In this document: in pieces, positions 7,466 through 16,481 of the stretch | Position numbering within the stretch: position 1 is the first letter of the stretch | Layout of the letters: every line of letters begins with the position of its first letter | Assembly: GCF_019091135.1 (NCBI RefSeq) | Contig: NZ_JAGXJW010000010.1 | Location: forward strand, 1 to 64,000 | Reading direction: 5' to 3' | From: Cohnella sp. GbtcB17 | GTDB lineage: Bacteria; Bacillota; Bacilli; Paenibacillales; Paenibacillaceae | DNA: 64,000 bases | Made by a program: the position numbers and the translations under genes | The notes under the pieces: generated by a model | Database searches by the model: none | What the model was told of the DNA's origin: nothing | The model's input: only the letters and a program-made list of their open reading frames with translations

Positions 7466-9682
7466 TTAGGCCTTCGGAGCTTGCGGCTTGAAGTTCAGCG
7501 CACGGTAGATGATAACGGCAGCTTCGGCACGAGTCGCATTGTCGTTCGGCAGGAACTTGCCGTTCGAACCAATGATGATGTCGCTGGCCGCTGCCCAAGC
7601 TACGCTCGAGCGGAACGCGGAGCCGATCTTGTTAGCGTCCTTGAACACGGACAGTGCAGCTTCGGCGTTGTCAATGTCCTTCAGACCTTGAGTAGCCTTC
7701 AGTGCACGTGCGATCATCGTAGCCATCTCGGCGCGGGTGATCGTCGCATTCGGAGCAAACGTCGACGGCGACTTGCCGTTGATGATGCCTTGATCGACAG
7801 CTACAGCGATGTACGGCGCAGCCCAGTGCGAAGACGGTACGTCGGAGAACTTGGACGAAGTCGCCAGCGTATTGTCAAGGTTGAGCGCCGTGATCAGGAT
7901 CTTGGCGAACTCGGCACGCGTGATCTTGTCCTGCGGTGCAAAGACGCCTGCAGACTTGCCTTCGATCGCGCCCTTAGCCGCTACGACTTGGATCTGGCGA
8001 CCAGCCCAAGCTTGGACCTTGGCGATATCGTTAAACGTCACCTTGTTCTCGAATACGAAGTACTTCGAGAAGCTGTAGCGCGGCTCTACGATGAAGTCGC
8101 CATCGATCGTACCGCCTTGGGTAGAGATCTTGCCGTCGGCTTCAACGCGGCCCGTAGTGAGCAACTCCTTGTCGAGGCCGGTCAGGTTCTTCAGCGGCAG
8201 ACGCAGCTTGATCGGCTTGTTGAACTGCTCGACAGCCTTGCCGCCGACTTGCAGATCGAATCCGTATACGTCAGATGCTACTGACTTGCCGTATACGCCC
8301 GAAGTAACGGACGATGCAGCATCGCCGGTCTCGATCGTAATGCCGAGGGTCACAGCTTCAGTGAAGGTGCCTACCGGCAGCGTCGCACTCAGCTCGCCGA
8401 CCTTGATGGCAACGCCGTCAGCCTTAACATCAGAAGCCAGCGTCCACAGTTCTTGCGGAAGCGTGACGGAGGCGCCGGATTGCGTGATCGCGCCAAGGTT
8501 GATCGTGATGTCGCCGATGTCCAGGCCGTCAGCGGAACCGACAGCGTCAGCCAGTGCTTTCTTCGCGTCGGCAACAGCTGTGATCAGCTTGGTGACATCT
8601 GCAGCGGTCAACGTCAGAGTTGCCTTGCCATTGACGTTCTGAACCTTCGAAGAGAGATCAAGCGTGAGCAGCTTAGTAACGGCCTCGTTCGCTTTGCTGA
8701 TAGCTTGAGCGATCAGCTTTTCCTTCTCTTCTCCCGTAGCAGCTGCAATCTTGCTCTTCAGAGCAGCAAGCTCTTGAACCAGTTGTGCGACGGAAGGATC
8801 GGTGACGATTGCGGGACCGCCACCGGTGAAGATAGGCTCCGTCCCTTTAACATTTCTCACGTCGATGTATGCTGCAAGCAGCTCAGCTACCGCTTTATCG
8901 AATACGTCTGCGTCAGAACCACCCTTGGTAATAGCGGAACGGAAATTCGAGAACACGTTCGCGAAATCGTCGCCATTAACAGTTTGATTCTTCAGATAAG
9001 TGCTGAACAAAGTAGCATTGGTCGAGAGTGCTTGACTAAACACTTCGGAAATAAAGCTCTTAACCGCCTCAGTGTTGGACGGACCAGTCAATCCTGCCAG
9101 ATAAGACGGGGATTTTCCGTTAAGCGTAGTGTAGACAACCTGTTGGACACTGTTCACCGAGTCAAACAGAAATGCGTTGATATCCGAAGGATAGAAGCCT
9201 GTCCCGGCGTATACTGCGCCAGCTACGCTGGTGCTGGCTTCGTCGAACGCATCCGCGTCTTGATCGAACATGAATTTGATATAAGCAGCCAACAGCTTGT
9301 CTACAGCCGCACGCTCAGTATCAGTCTCGCCGCCGAGGTTCAGCTTGCCGACGACCGGATTGCCGATCGAGTATACCGAATCCGACACGGTGAATGCGCT
9401 AGCCCCTGCATACGTCGTATATGTAACGCTAGCAACGCTGCTCCCTTTGCCGTCCGGATAAACTGCGTCTGCAACGCTTTGCGCGTATACAGCATGGTTA
9501 ACCGAAAGTTGAGCCTTAATCTTAGCCGCGAACTCTGCGTAGCTGGAGCTGTCCGCAGCAGCTGCATAAGCAACGCTGACACCCAGCTTCTCAGCAAGTC
9601 CCTTGTTGCTGAGCGGCAGTCCGGCCAGAGCCGTGAACGTCAAGCTGGCCGCAATCGTACCGGCAATTACTTTCTTCTTCAT
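7466..9682 (-). CDS. Secreted protein with three C-terminal SLH domains
   Basis: 738 aa from the ATG at 9682, chosen because GAGGTGA lies ten bases upstream and a signal peptide (MKKKVIAGTIAASLTFTALA, then ...VAYA) starts exactly there; a longer in-frame start eight codons upstream contains the ribosome site. Residues 45-290 are alpha-helical and Ala/Ser/Asp-rich without a family I recognise; about 330-540 look like beta-sandwich repeats. The last ~180 residues hold three SLH domains with motifs ITRAEFAKIL, ITRAEMATMI and ATRAEAAVII. SLH domains bind pyruvylated secondary cell-wall polymer. The gene sits between the CpsB phosphatase and the cpsCD kinase genes, an unusual place for an SLH protein. 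Confidence 0.9.
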   Translation of the reverse strand: MKKKVIAGTIAASLTFTALAGLPLSNKGLAEKLGVSVAYAAAADSSSYAEFAAKIKAQLSVNHAVYAQSVADAVYPDGKGSSVASVTYTTYAGASAFTVSDSVYSIGNPVVGKLNLGGETDTERAAVDKLLAAYIKFMFDQDADAFDEASTSVAGAVYAGTGFYPSDINAFLFDSVNSVQQVVYTTLNGKSPSYLAGLTGPSNTEAVKSFISEVFSQALSTNATLFSTYLKNQTVNGDDFANVFSNFRSAITKGGSDADVFDKAVAELLAAYIDVRNVKGTEPIFTGGGPAIVTDPSVAQLVQELAALKSKIAAATGEEKEKLIAQAISKANEAVTKLLTLDLSSKVQNVNGKATLTLTAADVTKLITAVADAKKALADAVGSADGLDIGDITINLGAITQSGASVTLPQELWTLASDVKADGVAIKVGELSATLPVGTFTEAVTLGITIETGDAASSVTSGVYGKSVASDVYGFDLQVGGKAVEQFNKPIKLRLPLKNLTGLDKELLTTGRVEADGKISTQGGTIDGDFIVEPRYSFSKYFVFENKVTFNDIAKVQAWAGRQIQVVAAKGAIEGKSAGVFAPQDKITRAEFAKILITALNLDNTLATSSKFSDVPSSHWAAPYIAVAVDQGIINGKSPSTFAPNATITRAEMATMIARALKATQGLKDIDNAEAALSVFKDANKIGSAFRSSVAWAAASDIIIGSNGKFLPNDNATRAEAAVIIYRALNFKPQAPKA

Positions 9683-9746
9683 TACCAAGAATCTCACCTC
9701 TACCATTTCTTTGTTTTAATAGTGTTAAAAATTACGTGCCTTAACA

Positions 9747-9764
9747 AGTATTCTACCGAATACT
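9747..9764. repeat. 18-bp inverted repeat in the leader of the SLH gene
   Basis: AGTATTC and GAATACT arms (7 bp, perfect) flank a 4-bp spacer. It lies 11 bp after the cpsB stop and about 65 bp upstream of the SLH start codon. AT-rich, so a weak hairpin but a plausible dimeric regulator site; no regulator identified. Confidence 0.4.
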
Positions 9765-9775
9765 CACTAGGCTGG

Positions 9776-10558
9776 TCAACTTTTCTTGAGAATATTTAAG
9801 AACTTCCCCCAGATACTCTCAGATTGGGGAGTCGGAGGATGCGACTCTATCTGTCCATTATACAATACAGCCTCCGCATTGTTCCTAAAAAAAAGCTCAA
9901 ACTTGTCGCCGAGACGCCGATTCACCTCTCGGTAACTCTCCTCTAGCAAAAATCCGCGTTTAGACACATGGTGCGCATCGGAGGACACAATGTGGATCAA
10001 GCCTTGCCGGCAGAGCTGCCAGGATACCTGCTCGATCCGTTTGCCGAAGCCGCCGAGCAGCGAATACGTCGTCACCTGGCTGTAGGCCCCAGCAGCGACG
10101 AGCTCGGCGAGACGATCGGGCTGGCCGGCAATTTCGGCGTTGCGCTCGGGATGGGCGATGATCGGCGAGAGATTCATAATCCGGAGCTCATGCAACAGAT
10201 CTAAGGTGCTCCGGGGAACCCGGGAGGAAGGCAGCTCGATCAGCACATACCGCGAACCGGCGAGTGTCAGCAGCTCGCCTCTCGTCCATGCCTCCAGCAG
10301 ATCGTCGTGAATGCGGATTTCTTGTCCCGCCTCTACCTTCAGCGCGATCCCTTCTGCAGACAACCGCTCATTCATCGCTTCGACTGCCGACCTGACGTCC
10401 CGAGCCTCGTTCGTATATACGCCGTTCGCGTGGTGCGGTGTCGCGATGATCGTCCCGATCCCTTCCGCCTCGGCCGCCCGCGCGAGATCCAATGCATCCC
10501 TCCAGTCCTGCGCGCCGTCGTCTAGCGATGGTAAGATATGTGAATGTATATCTATCAT
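9776..10558 (-). CDS. CpsB/YwqE-type tyrosine-protein phosphatase (PHP family)
   Basis: 260 aa, ATG 10558 with AAAGGGGG nine bases upstream. PHP metal-binding motifs are complete: DIHSHILPSLDDGA at the N-terminus, ATPHH near residue 40, an AHPER segment near 135, and SSDAHH near 192. This manganese-dependent phosphatase removes phosphate from the C-terminal tyrosines of CpsD/EpsB-type kinases. It is separated from the kinase pair by the SLH gene but is the only such phosphatase here and is co-directional. A terminator precedes it, so it probably has a promoter of its own within the 30-40 bases before its ribosome site, which I could not identify clearly. Confidence 0.92.
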   Translation of the reverse strand: MIDIHSHILPSLDDGAQDWRDALDLARAAEAEGIGTIIATPHHANGVYTNEARDVRSAVEAMNERLSAEGIALKVEAGQEIRIHDDLLEAWTRGELLTLAGSRYVLIELPSSRVPRSTLDLLHELRIMNLSPIIAHPERNAEIAGQPDRLAELVAAGAYSQVTTYSLLGGFGKRIEQVSWQLCRQGLIHIVSSDAHHVSKRGFLLEESYREVNRRLGDKFELFFRNNAEAVLYNGQIESHPPTPQSESIWGKFLNILKKS

Positions 10559-10579
10559 CAACCTGTACCCCCTTTCGAT

Positions 10580-10609
10580 AAAAATGTAACAGGAGCGCCT
10601 GCGCGCCCC
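10580..10609 (-). terminator. Terminator of the 1455-aa SLH protein gene
   Basis: Seven-pair GC-rich stem (10592-10598 with 10603-10609, one G-U pair, four-base loop) begins 8 nt after the stop codon. A UUUUU run follows seven bases beyond the stem. Slightly displaced U run, so efficiency is uncertain. Confidence 0.55.
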
Positions 10610-10617
10610 CGTCTATT

Positions 10618-13600
10618 TTACATCAATTCTACATATTCGAGGAACCGCTTCACGATAAGCGCCGCTTGTGCGCGAGTCGCGTTGTCCTTCGGCTTCAGCT
10701 GTGTTGTGGTAACGCCTTTGATCAGCCCCGTCTTAACAGCCGCTACGACGGCATCCTTCGCCCAGCTGCTGACGCTCGTACGGTCTTTATACGCATTGAT
10801 CTCGGCGCCCGTCACGGTCGGCATGACGCCAACGTAAGACATCGCGCGAAGCATCATCGTCGCCATCTCCTCGCGCGTAATCGTCGCACTCGGCCGGAAC
10901 CGCCCGTCCGTACCGCCCTGGACGATATTCGCCTTTGCCGCAGCGCCGATATAGGCGGCAGCGGCTCCGCCGCTGCCTACATCGGAGAATTTGGCCGCCG
11001 AAGACGAGCTGCCGTTCAACCCCAGCCCCCGCACGATAAATTCCGCAAACTCGGCACGCGTAATCTTGCGTTCGGGCGCAAAGGCCGAATTCGTGCTTCC
11101 CTTGACGATAAACTTGGAGGCGAGCGCCCCGACTTCCGGTCCAGCCCAATGCTTCGTCATATCACTGAACAACATGAGGGGCTTCGCGACGACGGCATAG
11201 ACGCTGTTGCTCTTGCGCATGAAGTCAACGCGCAGCGTCGACCCGCTGACTATCGCCTTGGTTGGCACATACACAATCTCGCCGGATTCGGCGTCCAGCC
11301 GGACTACCGCCGCGTCGGCTGCGCTCGCGCTCGTCGCCGGCAGCAGGAACGACCGCGTCACGTACGTGCTGTATTCGTCGATCGCCCGCTCGGATCCGTT
11401 AACCTCGATGGACGCCGTAAAATCGGCTGCCGGCGAATTTAATTGAACGCCTCTAGCATTCAAGGCCGATGCAAGCGAGGTATTCGACAGCTTTTCGATC
11501 TTGAGCAGCAGATAGGCGCTGGTCATATCGCCGCCGCTCGCCTGGACTTCCTTGCTGAAGTTGACGGCCTTGAGCGGCAAGCTGAATAAAAGGTCCCCAT
11601 AGTCGAGCCTGAGTACGGCCGAAGAATTTTGCGATACCGCGCCGGCAAGCGCCATAACCGGGATGGCGAGGATCGCGCCGGGTTCGCTCTGCGGCACGCT
11701 GAATGTAACCCGCGGTGCGGTGACGGTGCCCGCGTTAAGCGCCGTGCCCAGTGCCGTGAAGGCCATCGTGACTTTATCCCTGTCCAGATTGTAGCGCCCT
11801 GTTGTCTTGCCGGATGGCGTCGTGCCCGAGATCTTCGACGCTGCCGTCTGGCTTAGCAGCAGGCCTCCCGCGCCGTCTAGCGACAGGTACTCCGGCAGTC
11901 CGGCGGCTGCGGACGTCTGATTGGTAGCCGCCCTGTCGGCAAAGGCCGCTACCGCTTGACCCGAAGCGTCCTTGAGGGCATTGCCTGCGGGCGAGTAGCT
12001 CACGGTAACGGCTTTGCCGGCAGCGGCAGGCGCCGTCAGAGTTAACACGACCTGCGAACCGCTGACGGCGATGTTGCTGATGCCGAACAGACCGCCGTCC
12101 GCGTTTTTCACCGTATATTGAGCTACGTAAGGAATGATCGACGAGTTAAGCGCGCCCGAATATTGAAGCGTTAGCTTCGTGCCGTCTATCGAGATGCTTG
12201 ATAACGAAGCTGCAGCCGTTGAGCTCGCAGTTACCGAATAGCCGGTGAACAGCGATGCCTGGTTGCCCGCCAAGTCCTTGATCGGATTAGCCCCCGGAAT
12301 GTAAGTGACGGTCACGGTCTGATTCGGGATGACGGCGGAAAACAAGGTCAGCGTGACCGTATTGTTGCTGAGCGCTACGCCCGTGATCTCTGCTGCTGAT
12401 CCGCCGACCAGCACAGAGAAGCTAGACTTGGGCGGCACGGAGGAGGATAATAGTCCCTCGTTGTACGACAGTACGACCGATGTGCCGAGCACCGATACGC
12501 CGGACAACACCGGCGGGGTCGTATCGTTCGCGTTTTGCACATAGAAATCTGTGAATCCCGCCGCGTCGTTCCCCGACAAATCCGTCAGCTTGTAACTGCC
12601 CGGCGAATAACTCACCGACACGGATTGACTGCCCGAAATTGTGCTGTACAGCCCGATCGTCACGTTCGCGCCGCTCGAGGAGATTGAGGACACACTCTGT
12701 GCAGCTCCGTTGACCTTCACGGTGAACTGGCTTGCAGCGGACGAAGACACCGAAGCGAGCGTCTTGTTGAAGGTCAGCGTCACCACGTTGCCGGACACCG
12801 TGCCGCTTGAAGGGCGCGGCAGCGTCGTGTCGGCCGTGTTCGCGACATTCGTGGCATTGAAGGCTGCCGCGGCATTGCCGGACAAGTCCTTCAGCGTCAC
12901 AGCGCCGAGCGTATAGGACACTTTTACCGTCTGGCCGACGGCCACGCCCGATTGCAGCGTCAACCGCACCTGCGTGCCTTTTACCAATATCGAATTAACT
13001 TGGCGTGGAACATCGTTCACGGTGACATAATAATTGGACGCGTACGGGATCGACGACTCGTCCAACGCTTCCCCGTAAGTCAGCAGTACGACGGCCGCCC
13101 CGTCCATTGATGCGCTGGCCAGCCCCGGTGCGGTGGTATCCGTACCGATCGTCTGAAACGTCCAGCGATAGTCGTTCAAAATGCCGGGATAGGCATTGCC
13201 CGCCAAGTCGGCGATCGCATTCGCGGGCACGTTGACGACATATCCGGAGGCTACTGCGAAAGGCGTCTCCGGCGTCAACGTGACGATCCGGGGATCCGCG
13301 CCGTCGATCGCAAGAGCGAGCGGAATCTTGACTGATGTGTCTCTCGCCAGAATCGCGCTTGCGGTGACTGAGGAGGATGCCAGCCTGACCGGCTCGCTAA
13401 AGGTCATCCGGAGGACTGCGTTGGCGCGTACGCTATTGAGCAGCGGAGCCGGGTCTGTGGAAATCAGTTCTGGCGGCGTCGTATCCGAAGCCACGCGGAA
13501 ACGCCAGGTGGTCAGATCGGAAGTGCTGATGCCCGCGAAATAGTTGCCAGAAAGATCCGCGAAGGCCATCGTACCAATCTGCACAGCGTAGCTGACGTTC

Positions 13601-14985
13601 GGCGAGAAGGAAGCGCATGGTTTAATGGCGATCGTGGTCGTGCCGCCTCCGGCAATTGAAGTCGATGTCACCGGTATCGAACAAAACACCGCATTCGTAT
13701 CGGCATTGCGAATGACGACGTTGCCCGAACCGGGAACAACCGGCTCGCTGAACTGAATGCTCAGGCTGCCCGCGATATCGGTCGTCGAAGCGCCGGAAGC
13801 CGGGGCAAAGGAAGCGACCGTCGGGCGAGTCGTATCGGCAAAAGCCTGCGTCGAAAAGCTCCAGCCGGCCGGATCGACGATGCCTTCATAGGCTTCGCCG
13901 CCGGTCGTCAGCAGCGCGCCGGGATCGATCAACACATAATAAGAGGTGTTGCGCGTGAGCGCGTTCGCCAGAGGAATGCTAACGTTCGCGCCGTTAAAGA
14001 CAAGACGCCCCGAAGTCGCGGCGATCGTCTCGACCGTTTCATTATTCGCTATTTTTTTAACGGTAATATTCCCTGCGACTCCCGCCTTCATCCCTGTCTG
14101 GAATTGAAGCTGAAGTGTAATCGGCGCGTCGCCGCTCACGCCGGTGCCACCGCCTTGCGGGTAAATAAACTTAGGCGCGGCCACGGCAGAAGCCGTAGTC
14201 GAAAAGGACCATATGTACGGACCGGAGATGCCTTCATATTTGTTGCCGACGGCGTCGACGAATGCGCCGTTGTCGATGAGCACGTCATACTGCGTGCTGG
14301 CCGCCAGTCGCGTCGAAGGCTGCACGCGAATGACGTTCGTCCCCGATCCGGTGACGGCGGAAGACAGCACGGAAACGACCTGCGCGTCCTGCGTATCCCT
14401 TCGCACGATCTGGATGCTGCCGGATGCGGCTTGAACGGGCTCGTTAAAAGCAATCGTAAGCGCGCCCGTCGCCGGCATCGTTCCGCCTGACGACGGTGCG
14501 AACGTACTGACTGCAGGCGGCGTCGTGTCGGCAGCTACGACATGGAAGTTCCAGGCGGTCGCATCCGTAATGCCGCTGAAATAACCGCTGCTCCCGATGA
14601 GCGCGCCGGGCGTGATCTGCACGTAATAGTCCAAGCCCGCTTGAAGGGCGCCGGGGGCGGGCGAGATATTCAGCTGATTGTTCGGACCGATCGAAAGACG
14701 TGTCGTGTCCGTCGCCATGTCGTAGCTGCCGACGGTGTTGTTCGACGCCACCTCTTTGATCAGTACAGTGCCGGCTGTGCCTCTCGAGATCGCCTCGTCG
14801 AACATGACGGAGAGCTGCGCATTGGCCGGCACGACCGGATTGTTGTCCGCCGGCTGCAGCGTTACTACCGCTGGACCGCCGCTCGCTGCGGCAGCGCCGA
14901 ATGCGACAAACGATTGAGAAAGGATCGTCAACAGTAGAATAACGGGAATGAGACGAAAACGAAGTCGAAGTTGAAGACGCTGCAA
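10618..14985 (-). CDS. Large surface protein: Big_5/SwmB-type Ig-like repeats and C-terminal SLH domains
   Basis: 1455 aa. TTG start at 14985 fits GGAGG eight bases upstream, and a signal peptide follows (LRFRLIPVILLLTILSQSFV, cleavage near FGAAAA). Residues about 35-600 hold five or so Big_5 repeats of ~115 aa, each starting near PAVVTLQPADNN / PPAVSTFAPSSGG and ending in a W-F-x-V strand. From about 605-1010 there are at least four SwmB-like repeats of ~95 aa with the motif VKVSYTLGAVTLKDLSGNAA. Residues ~1270-1455 contain three SLH domains (ITRAEFAEFI, ITREEMATMM, ATRAQAALIV). This is a cell-wall-anchored, stalk-like surface protein; the ligand or enzymatic role is unknown. It is single-cistron by its terminator. 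Confidence 0.9.
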   Translation of the reverse strand: MQRLQLRLRFRLIPVILLLTILSQSFVAFGAAAASGGPAVVTLQPADNNPVVPANAQLSVMFDEAISRGTAGTVLIKEVASNNTVGSYDMATDTTRLSIGPNNQLNISPAPGALQAGLDYYVQITPGALIGSSGYFSGITDATAWNFHVVAADTTPPAVSTFAPSSGGTMPATGALTIAFNEPVQAASGSIQIVRRDTQDAQVVSVLSSAVTGSGTNVIRVQPSTRLAASTQYDVLIDNGAFVDAVGNKYEGISGPYIWSFSTTASAVAAPKFIYPQGGGTGVSGDAPITLQLQFQTGMKAGVAGNITVKKIANNETVETIAATSGRLVFNGANVSIPLANALTRNTSYYVLIDPGALLTTGGEAYEGIVDPAGWSFSTQAFADTTRPTVASFAPASGASTTDIAGSLSIQFSEPVVPGSGNVVIRNADTNAVFCSIPVTSTSIAGGGTTTIAIKPCASFSPNVSYAVQIGTMAFADLSGNYFAGISTSDLTTWRFRVASDTTPPELISTDPAPLLNSVRANAVLRMTFSEPVRLASSSVTASAILARDTSVKIPLALAIDGADPRIVTLTPETPFAVASGYVVNVPANAIADLAGNAYPGILNDYRWTFQTIGTDTTAPGLASASMDGAAVVLLTYGEALDESSIPYASNYYVTVNDVPRQVNSILVKGTQVRLTLQSGVAVGQTVKVSYTLGAVTLKDLSGNAAAAFNATNVANTADTTLPRPSSGTVSGNVVTLTFNKTLASVSSSAASQFTVKVNGAAQSVSSISSSGANVTIGLYSTISGSQSVSVSYSPGSYKLTDLSGNDAAGFTDFYVQNANDTTPPVLSGVSVLGTSVVLSYNEGLLSSSVPPKSSFSVLVGGSAAEITGVALSNNTVTLTLFSAVIPNQTVTVTYIPGANPIKDLAGNQASLFTGYSVTASSTAAASLSSISIDGTKLTLQYSGALNSSIIPYVAQYTVKNADGGLFGISNIAVSGSQVVLTLTAPAAAGKAVTVSYSPAGNALKDASGQAVAAFADRAATNQTSAAAGLPEYLSLDGAGGLLLSQTAASKISGTTPSGKTTGRYNLDRDKVTMAFTALGTALNAGTVTAPRVTFSVPQSEPGAILAIPVMALAGAVSQNSSAVLRLDYGDLLFSLPLKAVNFSKEVQASGGDMTSAYLLLKIEKLSNTSLASALNARGVQLNSPAADFTASIEVNGSERAIDEYSTYVTRSFLLPATSASAADAAVVRLDAESGEIVYVPTKAIVSGSTLRVDFMRKSNSVYAVVAKPLMLFSDMTKHWAGPEVGALASKFIVKGSTNSAFAPERKITRAEFAEFIVRGLGLNGSSSSAAKFSDVGSGGAAAAYIGAAAKANIVQGGTDGRFRPSATITREEMATMMLRAMSYVGVMPTVTGAEINAYKDRTSVSSWAKDAVVAAVKTGLIKGVTTTQLKPKDNATRAQAALIVKRFLEYVELM

Positions 14986-15063
14986 TTGCGATTCCTCCAG
15001 ATCCTAAGGACATACTGTATTCTTTATGTCGGCTCGGGGGTCGGGGAAATTTAGGGCCAAAGC

Positions 15064-15101
15064 AAAAACCGCCTCTGCCGGATCGAATCCGTAGAGGCGG
15101 T
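15064..15101 (-). terminator. Rho-independent terminator of metK
   Basis: A strong GC stem (15068-15083 with 15087-15101, one bulge) is followed on the minus strand by UUUUU then GCUUU. It lies 22 nt after the metK stop. Confidence 0.85.
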
Positions 15102-15123
15102 CAATGATGACGGAAAAATAAGA

Positions 15124-16329
15124 TTAAGCCCAGGCGCCGGACTTGAGCAGCTCCACCTTGTCGGTACGCTCCCAAGGTACGTCGATATCCGTGCGGCCGA
15201 AATGGCCGTAGGCCGCAGTTTGCTTGTAGATCGGACGACGCAGGTCGAGCATCTTGATGATGCCGGCCGGACGCAGGTCGAAGTGCTCGCGGATCAGCTC
15301 GACAAGCTTTTCCTCGGCGATCTTGCCCGTGCCGTACGTATCGACGTTGATGGAGACAGGATTCGCTACGCCGATTGCGTAAGCGAGCTGGATCTCGCAC
15401 TTGTCGGCCAGGCCTGCAGCGACGATGTTCTTCGCCACGTAGCGAGCTGCGTAAGCAGCCGAGCGGTCGACCTTCGTCGGATCCTTGCCGGAGAACGCGC
15501 CGCCGCCATGGCGAGCGTAGCCGCCGTACGTGTCGACGATGATCTTGCGGCCTGTGAGTCCTGCATCGCCTTGCGGTCCGCCGATGACGAACCGTCCCGT
15601 CGGGTTGATGTAGAACTTGGTCTCGCTGTCGAGCCATTCTTCGGGCACGACCGGCAAGATGACATGCTTCTTGATGTCAGCTTGGATTTGATCCAGCGTG
15701 ATCTCTTCGGCATGCTGCGTAGAGATGACGATCGTATCTACGCGGACAGGCTTGCCGTCGATGTACTCGATCGTGACTTGCGTCTTGCCGTCCGGACGAA
15801 GATAACCGAGCGTCTCGTTCTTGCGCACTTCGGACAGACGGCGCGACAGGCGGTGCGCCAGCGCGATCGGCAGCGGCATGAGCTCAGGCGTCTCATTGGT
15901 CGCGAAGCCGAACATCAAGCCTTGGTCGCCGGCGCCGATGTCGGCGTTCTCGACGAGCACGTCCTTGCCGTCGCGGCTCTCGATCGCTGCGTTAACGCCT
16001 TGCGCGATATCGGCCGATTGCTCGTTGAGCGACGTCAGCACTGCGCAGGTCGTGGAGTCAAAACCGTATTTAGCGCGGGTATAACCGATCTCGCGGATCG
16101 TCTTGCGGGCGATCGACGAGATGTCGATGAAGTCCGCGGAGCTGGAGATCTCGCCGATAACAAGCACAAGTCCTGTAGCGACGGACACTTCGCAAGCGAC
16201 GCGCGCGTATGGATCAGCCGCCAGGAATGCATCAAGCACCGCGTCTGAGATTTGATCGCAAATTTTGTCCGGATGGCCTTCCGTGACCGATTCGGACGTG
16301 AAGAGATGCCGGCCCTTAATCGTCGACAA
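15124..16329 (-). CDS. metK: S-adenosylmethionine synthetase
   Basis: 401 aa from the TTG at 16329, chosen because GGGGAGG lies nine bases upstream; the TTG three codons earlier would sit directly against that ribosome site. Makes SAM from methionine and ATP in the cytoplasm. Diagnostic motifs are intact: [17 protein letters not shown] near the N-terminus (ATP-binding His and Asp), [12 protein letters not shown] near residue 115, and the phosphate loop [13 protein letters not shown] near 265. It has its own sigma-A promoter, a hairpin-containing leader and a terminator, so it is a single-gene unit lying between two polysaccharide clusters. No SAM-I riboswitch is present in the short leader. 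Confidence 0.97.
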   Translation of the reverse strand: MSTIKGRHLFTSESVTEGHPDKICDQISDAVLDAFLAADPYARVACEVSVATGLVLVIGEISSSADFIDISSIARKTIREIGYTRAKYGFDSTTCAVLTSLNEQSADIAQGVNAAIESRDGKDVLVENADIGAGDQGLMFGFATNETPELMPLPIALAHRLSRRLSEVRKNETLGYLRPDGKTQVTIEYIDGKPVRVDTIVISTQHAEEITLDQIQADIKKHVILPVVPEEWLDSETKFYINPTGRFVIGGPQGDAGLTGRKIIVDTYGGYARHGGGAFSGKDPTKVDRSAAYAARYVAKNIVAAGLADKCEIQLAYAIGVANPVSINVDTYGTGKIAEEKLVELIREHFDLRPAGIIKMLDLRRPIYKQTAAYGHFGRTDIDVPWERTDKVELLKSGAWA

Positions 16330-16350
16330 TATCTTCAACCTCCCCTACAC

Positions 16351-16382
16351 AAAAAATGAACCTTTTCCGGTAGGAAAAGGTT
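16351..16382 (-). promoter_or_regulatory. Terminator-like hairpin in the metK leader (putative attenuator)
   Basis: A perfect 10-bp stem (16359-16368 with 16373-16382) and four-base loop is followed, two bases later, by six U residues (16351-16356), all between the metK promoter and its ribosome site. This is the form of an intrinsic terminator. The 5' arm in the sense shown by the RNA, AACCUUUUCC, could also pair with the GGGGAGGUU of the ribosome site. Position between promoter and start codon suggests attenuation, but no ligand-binding element is visible. Confidence 0.6.
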
Positions 16383-16403
16383 GTTAGACAGACCTTCTGA
16401 TTA

Positions 16404-16432
16404 ATGATACCGGAATTGTCGAGGGGTGTCAA
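16404..16432 (-). promoter_or_regulatory. Sigma-A promoter of metK
   Basis: Minus strand TTGACA (consensus -35, 16427-16432), exactly 17 bases, then TATCAT (16404-16409). Predicted start site near 16397, giving a ~68-nt leader that contains the hairpin at 16351-16382. Confidence 0.75.
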
Positions 16433-16463
16433 TGAGCGGAGAACACATCAGACTTTTTGTCAA

Positions 16464-16478
16464 CTGGTTATTAACCAG
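16464..16478. repeat. 15-bp palindrome CTGGTTA-T-TAACCAG upstream of metK
   Basis: Perfect 7-bp arms around one central base, 32 bp upstream of the metK -35 box and 4 bp after the SASP stop codon. On the minus strand it is flanked on both sides by TTGACA. It is not followed by a U run in either direction, so an operator is more likely than a terminator. Confidence 0.45.
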
Positions 16479-16481
16479 CTG

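Noticed and set aside
8453..9799. 448-codon open frame on the plus strand
   Set aside because: Antisense to the 738-aa SLH gene and continues into its promoter; no family features.
16330..16480. SAM-I (S-box) riboswitch upstream of metK
   Set aside because: The leader from the consensus promoter is only ~68 nt, and I see no S-box core helices; only the single terminator-like hairpin is present.
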